DNA from: Rhodopirellula europaea 6C
Lineage (GTDB): Bacteria > Planctomycetota > Planctomycetia > Pirellulales > Pirellulaceae
Assembly (NCBI RefSeq): GCF_000338295.1
Contig: NZ_ANMO01000202.1
Span: forward strand, 1 to 64,000
Direction of reading: 5' to 3'
Length of the DNA: 64,000 nt
Part shown: positions 16,706 through 24,614 of the stretch, piece after piece
How positions within the stretch are numbered: the stretch's first letter is position 1
Layout: each line of letters begins with the position of its first letter
Position numbers and translations under genes: made by a program
Notes under the pieces: model-generated
What the model saw: only the letters and a program-made list of their open reading frames with translations
What the model was told of the DNA's origin: nothing
Databases searched by the model: none

Positions 16706-18337
16706 CTACCGGGTCATTTCGTCGCCCAACCACCCCAAAAAGCTCGCAAAACGGTAGATCCAGGGGCTCTGCCAGGGGGAGGACAGGCTGGTCGAAACCG
16801 AAAATGCACTGGCGGCCAGCAGCACGAGCGTGAAATACCGGCCTTGGATCTTTTCACTCAGCGAACTCAGCTCCGGAACCAGACTGTACAGCCATAGGGG
16901 AGCAAACCAGAGCATCCAGCGGAAGCAAACACTGACCCCACCATAGTTTCGGTCGATTTCGGGACGTGCAACGTAAAAGAGCAGACACACGACGCTCGCC
17001 AGTGCGATCGCAGCGGAAAGTCGACGCATGTAGCCGGGACCGTGACGGCATCCCGCGACCATGCCAACGGGAACGAGGAACCAAAGCGGTGTGATGGAGA
17101 AAATACCGTAGTAACCAAGAGTCGCGTGAAACAGGTACGCGATCCGGCTGGGTTCACCCAAATCGACCCCGCGACGTTTGTCTGTCCGCCAGTAACTTCC
17201 GGGGTAGTCGTACCAGTCGTCCCAAACGAACAAGGACCATCCAGAACCGGATCGAGCCAGTTTGTATTGGGTCTGGACTGGATTCCCTTTCGCGTCTTTC
17301 TGCTCAGCGATGACCTCGTAACCGCCTTCGTTGAGTTCACGGAGGTCGATTTGAGTCGCGGTCCGAAGCGTTTCGCTGTGCGACAACGACACATCGATTT
17401 GATTGATCGACGGTGTGGAGGGAAGTTCGATCACCTCGATCTGTTCGCCTGCACTTCGGTGGGCGTATGGTGTACGCAGGCTGCCGTGAGCCCACATGTT
17501 GGTTGCGAAGATTCCGATCAAGACAACGCTGGCACCCAAAGCAAAACCCGGAATCGATCGAGGATTCATCCAGCCAAACAACACCGCCCAAAGAGCCAAC
17601 ATGGAAAGGGCGGGCAGTTCGCAGGCAACCGCGAAAGCGGCTGAGGCTCCCGCGACAACCCAAGGGGCGAGCTTGGGGTGGTAGGTGATTCCAGAGAACG
17701 AATCGCTCATCTTGTCGGCAGCTCGGAGGTACAACCAAAGCGTCAACGAAGTCGCCGCTGCGGCGAATAAATGATTGTTCAACGAGATTGCAAAGGGAAC
17801 CATCATCGTGCCAAAGCAGGCGGCAGCAACTCCCATTCGTCTCGCATAGTCCGATGCGCCGATCAGTTCGACGATCAACGCCATCGTCACCAAGAATACC
17901 GCGAGCACTGGCAGGTTGATCAGCATCAAAAGCAACCGAGGCACATAGATCGGTTGCTCGGTCATCGTCAGACCGGTCGTGTGGTGCACCACGCCGTAAA
18001 CGCCCGCGACCATCGTGACCAACAAAGTTGGCTTGCTGCTGTAGTAATGCAGTTGGCCGTCAGAGCCGACATGACGCACCTTATCGATCGTGTTCCAAGG
18101 CCGACGTTTGCCGTCTTCGGATCGAATCGAAATGGGGCCATCGATCGCGAAAGTGTGTTCTTCCACCAGCGAAGCGACCGTGCACCAACGGCTGCGATCG
18201 TTTGCACTCAGGAACGCCGTGTCGCCTTCTTTGCTGGAGACGACGGCGATACGTCCGGCAACAATCGCCAGCGTCGCGACGATCATGATCGCGTAGGTGT
18301 TGCGACGATGTTGTCGCGGTATCTCGTGTTTACGCAT
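16706..18337 (-). CDS. polytopic membrane protein, possible GT-C type glycosyltransferase
   Basis: A 543-residue protein with about ten hydrophobic segments. An N-terminal helix is followed by an extracytoplasmic loop (about 35-90) containing DRSRWCTVASLVEEHTFAID and YYSSKP, a block typical of planctomycete membrane proteins resembling GT-C glycosyltransferases, then helix clusters, a second large loop (about 275-380, rich in Asp/Glu/Tyr) and C-terminal helices. No catalytic motif can be named with confidence. Its ATG 18337 overlaps the stop of the upstream GT2 gene by eight bases (ATGCGTAA), indicating translational coupling, and the AsmA-like gene follows 45 bases later. A role in transferring lipid-linked sugars made by the GT2 enzyme is a reasonable inference. 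Confidence 0.7.
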   Translation of the reverse strand: MRKHEIPRQHRRNTYAIMIVATLAIVAGRIAVVSSKEGDTAFLSANDRSRWCTVASLVEEHTFAIDGPISIRSEDGKRRPWNTIDKVRHVGSDGQLHYYSSKPTLLVTMVAGVYGVVHHTTGLTMTEQPIYVPRLLLMLINLPVLAVFLVTMALIVELIGASDYARRMGVAAACFGTMMVPFAISLNNHLFAAAATSLTLWLYLRAADKMSDSFSGITYHPKLAPWVVAGASAAFAVACELPALSMLALWAVLFGWMNPRSIPGFALGASVVLIGIFATNMWAHGSLRTPYAHRSAGEQIEVIELPSTPSINQIDVSLSHSETLRTATQIDLRELNEGGYEVIAEQKDAKGNPVQTQYKLARSGSGWSLFVWDDWYDYPGSYWRTDKRRGVDLGEPSRIAYLFHATLGYYGIFSITPLWFLVPVGMVAGCRHGPGYMRRLSAAIALASVVCLLFYVARPEIDRNYGGVSVCFRWMLWFAPLWLYSLVPELSSLSEKIQGRYFTLVLLAASAFSVSTSLSSPWQSPWIYRFASFLGWLGDEMTR

Positions 18338-19571
18338 CGTGAATTGGCCCCGTCGAATCCACATCACGCGACCAAGTCGACTGATGGTTGGGTTCGCCTA
18401 AGCCGGCCCAATCCGAAACGCTGTATCCCGATGCATTGGGGAGAAGACGAGAATGATCGTCAGTGTTCAATATGGAATTTGTTTGAGCGTCGCTCATGTT
18501 CATCATTTCTCTGCGGTCGCGAGCCGCGGCGACGGAAATCACCAGCTCGGCCAGCAATCCAGCCAGTACGCATTGGGCACCAAGCAGGACGGCCAGGATG
18601 CAGTAATAGAAGATTGCGGTTGAATGGAGGTGCAGGACGTCGCCCTCGCCCATGCGGGACCAAACCCATTTGATGCTCAGGTAGGTAATTCCCACCGAGC
18701 CCACCGCGAAGCACAGCAAACCAGCGGTGCCAATCAGGTGAAGCGGTCGACGACCGTATCCGGTCACGAGATGGATGCTGAGCAAATCCAAAAATCCTTT
18801 GACCAGTCGCGAAACGCCGTATTTCGACACGCCGTGTTGTCGAGCGTGATGCTGAACAACAATCTCGCCCACTCGAAAACCACGGGCGGATGCGAGCACT
18901 GGGATGAACCGATGACGTTCGCCGTACAGGTCGACTTCGGCCAAGACTTCTCGGCGATAGGCTTTGAAGCCGCAGTTGTGATCGTGCAACCGAACACCAG
19001 TCAGCGAACTGACCAGCGCGTTGAAGACTCGGCTGGGCAGTACTTTGTGCCAAGGATCATGGCGAGTTTGCTTCCAACCGCTGACGACATCGAGTCCGCC
19101 TTGGATCTTTTCTAAGAAGCGAGGGATCTCGGTTGGGTCGTCCTGCAGATCCGCATCCATCGTGAAGACGATCGACCCGCGAGCGACGGAGAAGCCGGCA
19201 CTCAGGGCAGCCGCCTTTCCAAAGTTGCGACGCAAACGCAACGCACTGGTTGAATGGGATTGGTCCGATGCGGTGCCGCAAAGCGAGACCATCTTCTGCC
19301 ATGTTTTGTCGGTCGATCCGTCATCAACGAAGACGATTTGAACGCGAACGTTTTGTTGTTCACAAACATCGAGGATGCGCCCGTGAAGTTCGGCCAATGA
19401 CGCCTCCTCGTTCATCGCAGGTATCACCACCGAAATTTCTTCGAGGCGGTCGGGACCGGAGGCCGGCCGGCTCGGTTGCGGTTCAGGTGTCTGGATTCCA
19501 GCCGACAAACCTGGCGTGACCGGCGCTGGCGAGCCAAGCGGAGACGAGATCGGAGAGGATGAAGTGTTCAT
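18330..19571 (-). CDS. GT2 glycosyltransferase of the dolichol-phosphate-mannose synthase type
   Basis: A 413-residue protein. The GT2 domain (about residues 45-270) shows EISVVIPAMNEEASLAELH, the VFVDDGSTD motif, MDADLQDDP with the metal-binding DxD-like site, and HNCGFKAYRREVL, as in DPM1/ArnC-type enzymes that move a nucleotide-activated sugar onto polyprenyl phosphate. Two membrane helices follow (about 270-345), as in GtrB-like members. A Pro/Ser-rich N-terminal stretch precedes the domain. The ATG at 19571 is chosen; an upstream frame to 19643 is possible. It heads a probable operon with the polytopic protein and the AsmA-like giant, fitting lipid-linked sugar supply for envelope glycan synthesis. 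Confidence 0.88.
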   Translation of the reverse strand: MNTSSSPISSPLGSPAPVTPGLSAGIQTPEPQPSRPASGPDRLEEISVVIPAMNEEASLAELHGRILDVCEQQNVRVQIVFVDDGSTDKTWQKMVSLCGTASDQSHSTSALRLRRNFGKAAALSAGFSVARGSIVFTMDADLQDDPTEIPRFLEKIQGGLDVVSGWKQTRHDPWHKVLPSRVFNALVSSLTGVRLHDHNCGFKAYRREVLAEVDLYGERHRFIPVLASARGFRVGEIVVQHHARQHGVSKYGVSRLVKGFLDLLSIHLVTGYGRRPLHLIGTAGLLCFAVGSVGITYLSIKWVWSRMGEGDVLHLHSTAIFYYCILAVLLGAQCVLAGLLAELVISVAAARDRREMMNMSDAQTNSILNTDDHSRLLPNASGYSVSDWAGLGEPNHQSTWSRDVDSTGPIHDA

Positions 19572-19783
19572 TCGCGTATAATACTCAGGTTGAAGCCCCT
19601 CGCCACCTCTGGGGGGATTGATCTTCGTTTTCTGGAGTTTCAATCCGCCAATTCGCTTCGTTGCGAATTGTTGGTTGGCTGCCTATTGTTTCGATCGACG
19701 TCACCAAGATCGTCTTTCTCGATGGTGATATTCTAAGTTTGTTTCGATCACGATGAATCAATTCCGCCTTGGAGGCTGTCGCC

Positions 19784-20299
19784 ATGTCAAAACCTGAAAT
19801 TCTGCTGCGAGGTAGTCGTTTTGACGTCATTGCTTTGGACTTACCGGGGCGTGATGGTCAGTCACATCGACGCGAATTCATCCAGCATCCCGGCGCCGTG
19901 GTGTTGCTGCCTTTGGTCGACGAAGACACCGTGGTGATGATCGAGAATGAACGTCCGGCGGTGGGCGAAACTTTGCTGGAATTGCCTGCGGGAACACGCG
20001 ATCCCGGTGAAGAGGTGCTGGTGACAGCGGCCCGCGAATTGACGGAAGAAACCGGCTATCAAGCTGGTGATTTGAGCGTCGCCTGCGAGTTCTATTCGGC
20101 ACCCGGGTTGGGCAACGAGCTGATGCATTTGGTCGTTGCCAAAGACCTCACCGCGGGGGAGCAACAGCTTGAGACGACCGAGCGGATTGAGACCAAATTG
20201 ATGCACCGAGAAGAGCTCTTGAAGCTCGTGCAGACGTGTCAAATTCGCGACGCAAAGACGCTGATTGGATTGCAGGCGTTCCTGTTCCAGAAAATCTAA
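19784..20299 (+). CDS. Nudix hydrolase (ADP-ribose pyrophosphatase-like)
   Basis: A 171-residue cytoplasmic Nudix hydrolase. The Nudix box is complete: G-x5-E-x7-REL-x-EE-x-G spanning GTRDPGEEVLVTAARELTEE and the following TG, with the metal-binding glutamates intact. The preceding ENERPAVGETLLELPAG segment fits the ADP-ribose/nucleoside-diphosphate-sugar pyrophosphatase subgroup. The ATG at 19784 has GGAGG eight bases upstream, which decides the start over an ATG fifteen bases earlier. Transcribed alone, convergent with the amidotransferase gene. Confidence 0.9.
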   Translation: MSKPEILLRGSRFDVIALDLPGRDGQSHRREFIQHPGAVVLLPLVDEDTVVMIENERPAVGETLLELPAGTRDPGEEVLVTAARELTEETGYQAGDLSVACEFYSAPGLGNELMHLVVAKDLTAGEQQLETTERIETKLMHREELLKLVQTCQIRDAKTLIGLQAFLFQKI

Positions 20300-20347
20300 A
20301 TACCGACGAGAGCCAACCGGTTGACGGGATTCGCCCAAATTTTCATA

Positions 20348-20375
20348 CGGCTGAAATTGCGTTTTCCTTCAGCCG
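20348..20375. terminator. possible terminator hairpin between convergent genes
   Basis: A perfect 8-base inverted repeat (CGGCTGAA and TTCAGCCG, 12-base loop) lies between the Nudix and amidotransferase gene ends. There is no clear T-tract after either arm, so function is uncertain. Confidence 0.4.
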
Positions 20376-20384
20376 GACGTCAGT

Positions 20385-20963
20385 TCACCAAGCCAGAAAA
20401 CGTTTGATCAGTTCGATGCCTGGCTCGGTCAAAAAACTTTCTGGATGAAACTGCCAACCTTCCAATTTATGTTGGCGGTGTCGGACTCCCATGATTTGAC
20501 GATTTCCTCCCGTGTCCGTCCACGCTCCGACGACCAAGTCATCGGGAACGGTATCGGGATCAATCACAAGCGAATGATATCGCGTCGCGGTGAACGGATT
20601 CGTCAGCCCCGCAAACAAGCCCCCATCGTCGTGATGAATGCCGTCCGTTTTGCCATGCATCAACTCGGGAGCCCGAATGATTGTCGCACCAAAGGCTTCG
20701 CCAATTGATTGATGCCCGAGGCAAACTCCCAAAATCGGAAACTTGCCCGCAAAGCGTCGCACGCATTCGACGCTGACCCCGGCTTCGGTGGGAGTGCACG
20801 GTCCCGGAGAGATGAGTAACCGTTCAGGGGATAGGGATTCAATTTCGTCCGGAGACAGATCGTCATTGCGATGGACTCGGATTTCCGCCGACGGATCAAT
20901 TTCACCCATTCGCTGAACTAGGTTGTAGGTGAATGAGTCGTAGTTATCGATGACCAAAATCAT
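20385..20963 (-). CDS. pabA: glutamine amidotransferase subunit of anthranilate/aminodeoxychorismate synthase
   Basis: A 192-residue class I glutamine amidotransferase (TrpG/PabA family) that supplies ammonia to a chorismate-using partner for tryptophan or p-aminobenzoate synthesis. MILVIDNYDSFTYNLVQ at the start, ISPGPCTP oxyanion region, catalytic Cys in GVCLGHQSIG, and His/Glu in WQFHPES are all present. The start at ATG 20963 coincides with the family N-terminus. TrpG and PabA cannot be separated by sequence here, and no trpE/pabB neighbour is present; the protein may serve both pathways. Symbol given as the commoner label for stand-alone copies. Confidence 0.88.
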   Translation of the reverse strand: MILVIDNYDSFTYNLVQRMGEIDPSAEIRVHRNDDLSPDEIESLSPERLLISPGPCTPTEAGVSVECVRRFAGKFPILGVCLGHQSIGEAFGATIIRAPELMHGKTDGIHHDDGGLFAGLTNPFTATRYHSLVIDPDTVPDDLVVGAWTDTGGNRQIMGVRHRQHKLEGWQFHPESFLTEPGIELIKRFLAW

Positions 20964-21141
20964 GGCGGCAAATCCGAGTGGCAACCGATTGGGTTGCGGA
21001 AGTGGTGGCAAGGCGGATTCTGTCGGAGCGACAAATCAGGCGGAACGGCAATGTCAAGATGAATTCGTGACATTCAAAAGGAAAGGATATTCTTGCCGAG
21101 TCAAGACGTAAACGCTCTTTAGAAGGTTCAGCCGGACAGCG

Positions 21142-21147
21142 TATAAT
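21142..21147 (+). promoter_or_regulatory. candidate -10 element upstream of the DUF2617 gene
   Basis: TATAAT, perfect to the sigma-70 consensus, lies 72 bases before the preferred GTG start at 21219. The -35 position (TTAGAA, 17-base spacer) is weak. Transcription from here would begin near 21154, which argues against the GTG at 21150 as the start codon. Confidence 0.45.
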
Positions 21148-21218
21148 GGGTGACTGACCGCGACGCGAAGGCATCTTCGCGACGAGATAGATACGAACTC
21201 TTCTTTGGACTCTTCATC

Positions 21219-21794
21219 GTGCTTTCGGTTCGCCCAAAAGTTGCTGAACTTGCGTTTCACTTGTTCAGTCGATCGCTGCACCCGGAACTTCTCGTTGTGC
21301 ATCAAACGCGAAGGATCGAACGAGATGGCTACGATGCCAAGATCGAGGTGACCAACTGCGGTCACGTGGTCACGTTCAATTCAGCATCCAACGCTGAGTC
21401 CGCGGCGACCACGCTTTGTGAGGTTGCCACCAGCGCTCACCAGCCCTTGCCATCGCGTCGTTGTTTGATTCGGCAATCGCTGAAGGGAAGCCGAACGGAA
21501 GAAGCGACTTGCCGATCCGGATTGTCTTACCGGTCCCACTTCCAGCTCGAAACGGTCGATCCCAAAATGTTCTGGATGGTTGGCCAGCAATTGGGAACCG
21601 GGCCGACCGAAGGTTTGCTGCACCGTTTTGATTCAAGCGGTCGGATGGCACTCGGAGCAATCAGTTACGTCAACATCGAAACACGCCGACGTTCCATGCT
21701 GATTCAGGCGATCCACACTTTTCCTGATGACTACGCGATCGTCAAAGTGGAGTCGCTGTTCACTCTGCCAGAAGCCGACGCAACTTCCGCTTGA
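21219..21794 (+). CDS. DUF2617-family protein
   Basis: A 191-residue protein that I match to DUF2617 from its N-terminus (LSVRPKVAELAFHLFSRSLHPELL) and the HVVTFNS and GLLHRFDSSGRMALGAISY segments. It has no signal peptide or membrane helix. A longer frame starts at GTG 21150, but GTG 21219 begins at the conserved block and lies downstream of a good -10 sequence. Its stop overlaps the TTG start of the HisA-like gene by four bases (TTGA), so the two are translationally coupled. No biochemical function is known to me for the family. Confidence 0.7.
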   Translation: MLSVRPKVAELAFHLFSRSLHPELLVVHQTRRIERDGYDAKIEVTNCGHVVTFNSASNAESAATTLCEVATSAHQPLPSRRCLIRQSLKGSRTEEATCRSGLSYRSHFQLETVDPKMFWMVGQQLGTGPTEGLLHRFDSSGRMALGAISYVNIETRRRSMLIQAIHTFPDDYAIVKVESLFTLPEADATSA

Positions 21795-22588
21795 GCACGA
21801 CGCGAGCTTTTCTTTCTCAGCAACTGCACCGGCAATGGAAGTTGGTCCTCGATCGCTTGATCGGCGTCATCGATCTCATGGATGGCATCGCGGTGCACGG
21901 CATCGCGGGAAAACGTTCGCAGTATCAGCCAATCGGTGAACTGTCCGACAACGAATGTTCGTTGCTGCATTGGTATCGATCGATTGGAATTCGACGTTTT
22001 TATGTCGCGGATCTGAATGGCTTGATGGGAACAGACCGCCAGCGAGACGCGTTGCTCACCTTGGCGAGAGAAGTTCGTCGCGATGAAATCCTTTGGATCG
22101 ACTGCGGATGGGCCGGTTCGGTTTCGCAAGTCGACCAGGATTGGTTGAAGCAAATGAACCGCTCGATCGCGAATGGTGCGAGTTTGCGTTGGATCATCGC
22201 CACAGAAACCGCGGACTCGATCGACGTGATGAACCGAATGTTGGAGTTTGTTGACGCTTCCAATCTGACTCTCAGTTTGGATTTTCGAGCCGGGCTGTTT
22301 CTCGGTCCCAAAACTGCCGCCGATTGGGCCGTGGCCGCTCGCGAAAGAAATATTCGGGAAGGAATTCTGTTGGATGTCGCCTCGGTTGGCAGCGAATCCG
22401 GCCCAGGAAATGGCGACGTGTTTTCTGACATCGTTTCGCGGTTTGGCGACATGAGTTGGATCACCGGTGGCGGGATTCGCGATGCGAAGGACGTTCGCGG
22501 ACTCGTTTCAGGAGGCTATTCGGCGTTTCTGATCGCTACCGCGTTGCTGCCGGGAATGGGTGCTGGTCGCACCTCGGAAAGCTCGTGA
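21791..22588 (+). CDS. HisA-related TIM-barrel protein
   Basis: A 265-residue protein related to phosphoribosylformimino-AICAR ribotide isomerase (HisA). The barrel opens with LIGVIDLMDGIAVHGIAGKRSQYQPIG, has FYVADLNGLMG in place of the HisA HxVDLDGA strand, and ends with WITGGGIRDAKDV and SAFLIATALLPG, the phosphate-binding strands. Histidine enzymes are normally encoded elsewhere and key HisA residues are altered, so it is more like the archaeal-type HisA-like group (COG1411) also found in bacteria with tetrahydromethanopterin-linked C1 metabolism; that link is inference. Start is TTG, overlapping the DUF2617 stop by four bases. Confidence 0.75.
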   Translation: MSTTRAFLSQQLHRQWKLVLDRLIGVIDLMDGIAVHGIAGKRSQYQPIGELSDNECSLLHWYRSIGIRRFYVADLNGLMGTDRQRDALLTLAREVRRDEILWIDCGWAGSVSQVDQDWLKQMNRSIANGASLRWIIATETADSIDVMNRMLEFVDASNLTLSLDFRAGLFLGPKTAADWAVAARERNIREGILLDVASVGSESGPGNGDVFSDIVSRFGDMSWITGGGIRDAKDVRGLVSGGYSAFLIATALLPGMGAGRTSESS

Positions 22589-22719
22589 GACCGGGCGAAA
22601 TCGTGTTTTGCCGCGGCTTCGCTTGCCCATAGGCAAACTGCTATCATTAGAACGCCTGCCGTCATCAAACTTTTGATGGAACGTCAGGTTTTTGAATTGA
22701 CTCACCAAGTGAAAACAAC

Positions 22720-23757
22720 ATGGCGATGATTGATCTGACTCACGATTGGCGGTTGCTTGCCCAGAACCCGCCGGGCGGATTGAATTCCAGTTCGTTGCTG
22801 CTGCTCGTCGGCGTTTTTTTGGCACTGTTCTTCGCCGCGGTATTGGGATTTTTTTTCCTTCGCTACGGGAAGCTTTGGTTTCAGGCATTCATGTCGGACG
22901 CCGATGTGCAATTGCTGAATTTGATTCGCATGCACTTCACCAAGGTCAATCCAAACGTGATCGTGCAAGCGAAGGTGATGGTCGCGCAAGCCGGATTGAA
23001 CATCGGGCGCCGCGATGGAATCAGCACGCATCGGTTGGAGGCTCACTATCTGGCCGGTGGCAATGTGATGAATGTTATTCATGCGATCATCGCTGCTCAT
23101 CGAGCTCAGATTCCTTTGGAGTTCGATCAGGCGGCGGCGATCGATTTGGCTGGTCGCGATGTGTTGGACGCGGTTCAAACCAGTGTGTATCCAAAGGTGA
23201 TCGATTGCCCCGATCCGAAACGCAGTGGAAAAACGACACTGAGCGCGATCACCAAGAACGGTGTCGAACTGCGGGTTCGCACTCGCGTCACGGTTCGAAC
23301 GAACATCGAGCAATTGATTGGTGGGGCAACCGAAGACACTGTGATCGCTCGAGTGGGTGAAGCGATCATTAGCTCGATCGGATCCGCTGAGACGCATTTC
23401 AAGGTTCTGGAAAACCCAGACATGATCACCCGCGTGGTTCTCTCGCGTGGGCTCGACGCTCAAACCGCGTTCGAAATTGTTTCGATTGATATTGCTGACA
23501 TTGATGTTGGAGAAAACATCGGTGCTCGTTTGCAGAACGATCAAGCGGAAGCGGATACTCGAGTCGCTCGTGCCCAGGCAGAACGCCGCCGAGCAGAGGC
23601 CATTGCTGCTGAGCAACAAATGAACGCTCGCGTGTCCGAAAACCGTTCGCGTTTGGTACTGGCGGAAGCCGATGTTCCGCGTGCACTCGCCGAAGCATTC
23701 AAAGCCGGCCGTATCGGAAACGTGGTCAACGGTGCGGCGGCGGAAGGCTCGGCGTGA
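22720..23757 (+). CDS. floA: flotillin-like protein FloA
   Basis: A 345-residue SPFH protein of the FloA/YqfA (UPF0365) family, which forms lipid microdomains at the cytoplasmic membrane. After a membrane hairpin-like segment (about 24-48) come the family blocks NLIRMHFTKVNPNVIVQAKVM, LEAHYLAGGNVMNVIHAII, DLAGRDVLDAVQTSVYPKVI, RTRVTVRTNIEQLIGGA and the C-terminal Ala/Glu/Arg coiled coil with AEADTRVARAQAERRRAEA. Length is close to the family norm of about 330. Its TGA stop overlaps the GTG of the alpha/beta hydrolase gene by four bases, implying coupled translation. Confidence 0.93.
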   Translation: MAMIDLTHDWRLLAQNPPGGLNSSSLLLLVGVFLALFFAAVLGFFFLRYGKLWFQAFMSDADVQLLNLIRMHFTKVNPNVIVQAKVMVAQAGLNIGRRDGISTHRLEAHYLAGGNVMNVIHAIIAAHRAQIPLEFDQAAAIDLAGRDVLDAVQTSVYPKVIDCPDPKRSGKTTLSAITKNGVELRVRTRVTVRTNIEQLIGGATEDTVIARVGEAIISSIGSAETHFKVLENPDMITRVVLSRGLDAQTAFEIVSIDIADIDVGENIGARLQNDQAEADTRVARAQAERRRAEAIAAEQQMNARVSENRSRLVLAEADVPRALAEAFKAGRIGNVVNGAAAEGSA

Positions 23758-24614
23758 GTTCGGACATTCGATCTTTGGCCGGTGAACCGGTTGAGGGACC
23801 TTTTGAACGTCATTCTTATCGAGTGCGTTTCAGTGGCGGCAACGGTTTTGAGTTGGCAGGAATTGTCGATCGACCTCGAGAGCGATCGACGAGCGAATTG
23901 CTTGCGGATGCTCCCGTGGCCGTGTTCAGTCATTGCTTCACCTGCAGCAAAGATCTAAAGGCCATCGCACGAATTTCGCGACGTTTGGCGGAACTGGGCG
24001 TCAGCGTTCTGCGATTTGACATGACTGGATTGGGCGGAAGTGACGGCGATTTTTCTCGCACGCATTTCACATCGAACCAAGCTGATTTGAGGGCTGCGAT
24101 TCAGTTTGCCGGAACCGAGTTGGGTGCGGTGACGGGGCTCATTGGACACAGTTTTGGTGGCGCCGCGTCGCTGGCGGTTGCTTCGGATGAATCGGCTCGA
24201 CCGGAAACGTTGAAAGCCGTCGTTGCCATCGCGGCACCCAGTGACACGGTTCATTTGGCCAATTTGCTGGACCGAATGAATCCAAAGATCCAAGAAGAAG
24301 GACTGGGTGAAGTTGAGATCGGCGGTCGTCGCTGGACGATACGCCGCGAGATGCTGGATGATTTCCGAACCCATCAACTCGCCGACCAATTGCCGAAGGT
24401 GCGTGCTCAGGTCATCGCGTTTCATTCACCCGCTGACGAGACCGTTGGATACGATCACGCTTTGCGGATCTCGAGTTTGATCAGCTGCGAAAACGGGCAA
24501 CCCGGATGCAGCGTGGTCACGCTCTCCGGGGCCGATCATCTTTTGATCCGGCATCCCGGGGACGCGATCTTGGTGGCTGATACAGCAGCGGCCTTTTTAA
24601 ATCGTCACCGTTAG
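23754..24614 (+). CDS. alpha/beta hydrolase
   Basis: A 286-residue alpha/beta hydrolase of the group that is elsewhere fused to OsmC domains (FSHCFTCSKDLKAIARISRRL and VLRFDMTGLGGSDGDF are hallmarks). The nucleophile elbow is GHSFGG, the acid is probably the Asp in HSPADETV and the base the His in GADHLL. No signal peptide: it is cytoplasmic. The GTG start overlaps the floA stop by four bases, a tight coupling that suggests a functional link to the membrane-microdomain protein. The 3' end overlaps the convergent DUF1553 gene by four bases. Substrate unknown. Confidence 0.85.
   Translation: MSSDIRSLAGEPVEGPFERHSYRVRFSGGNGFELAGIVDRPRERSTSELLADAPVAVFSHCFTCSKDLKAIARISRRLAELGVSVLRFDMTGLGGSDGDFSRTHFTSNQADLRAAIQFAGTELGAVTGLIGHSFGGAASLAVASDESARPETLKAVVAIAAPSDTVHLANLLDRMNPKIQEEGLGEVEIGGRRWTIRREMLDDFRTHQLADQLPKVRAQVIAFHSPADETVGYDHALRISSLISCENGQPGCSVVTLSGADHLLIRHPGDAILVADTAAAFLNRHR

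Noticed and set aside
22702-23619. Antisense frame of about 305 codons across floA
   Set aside because: Contained within floA; composition and content look like a shadow frame.
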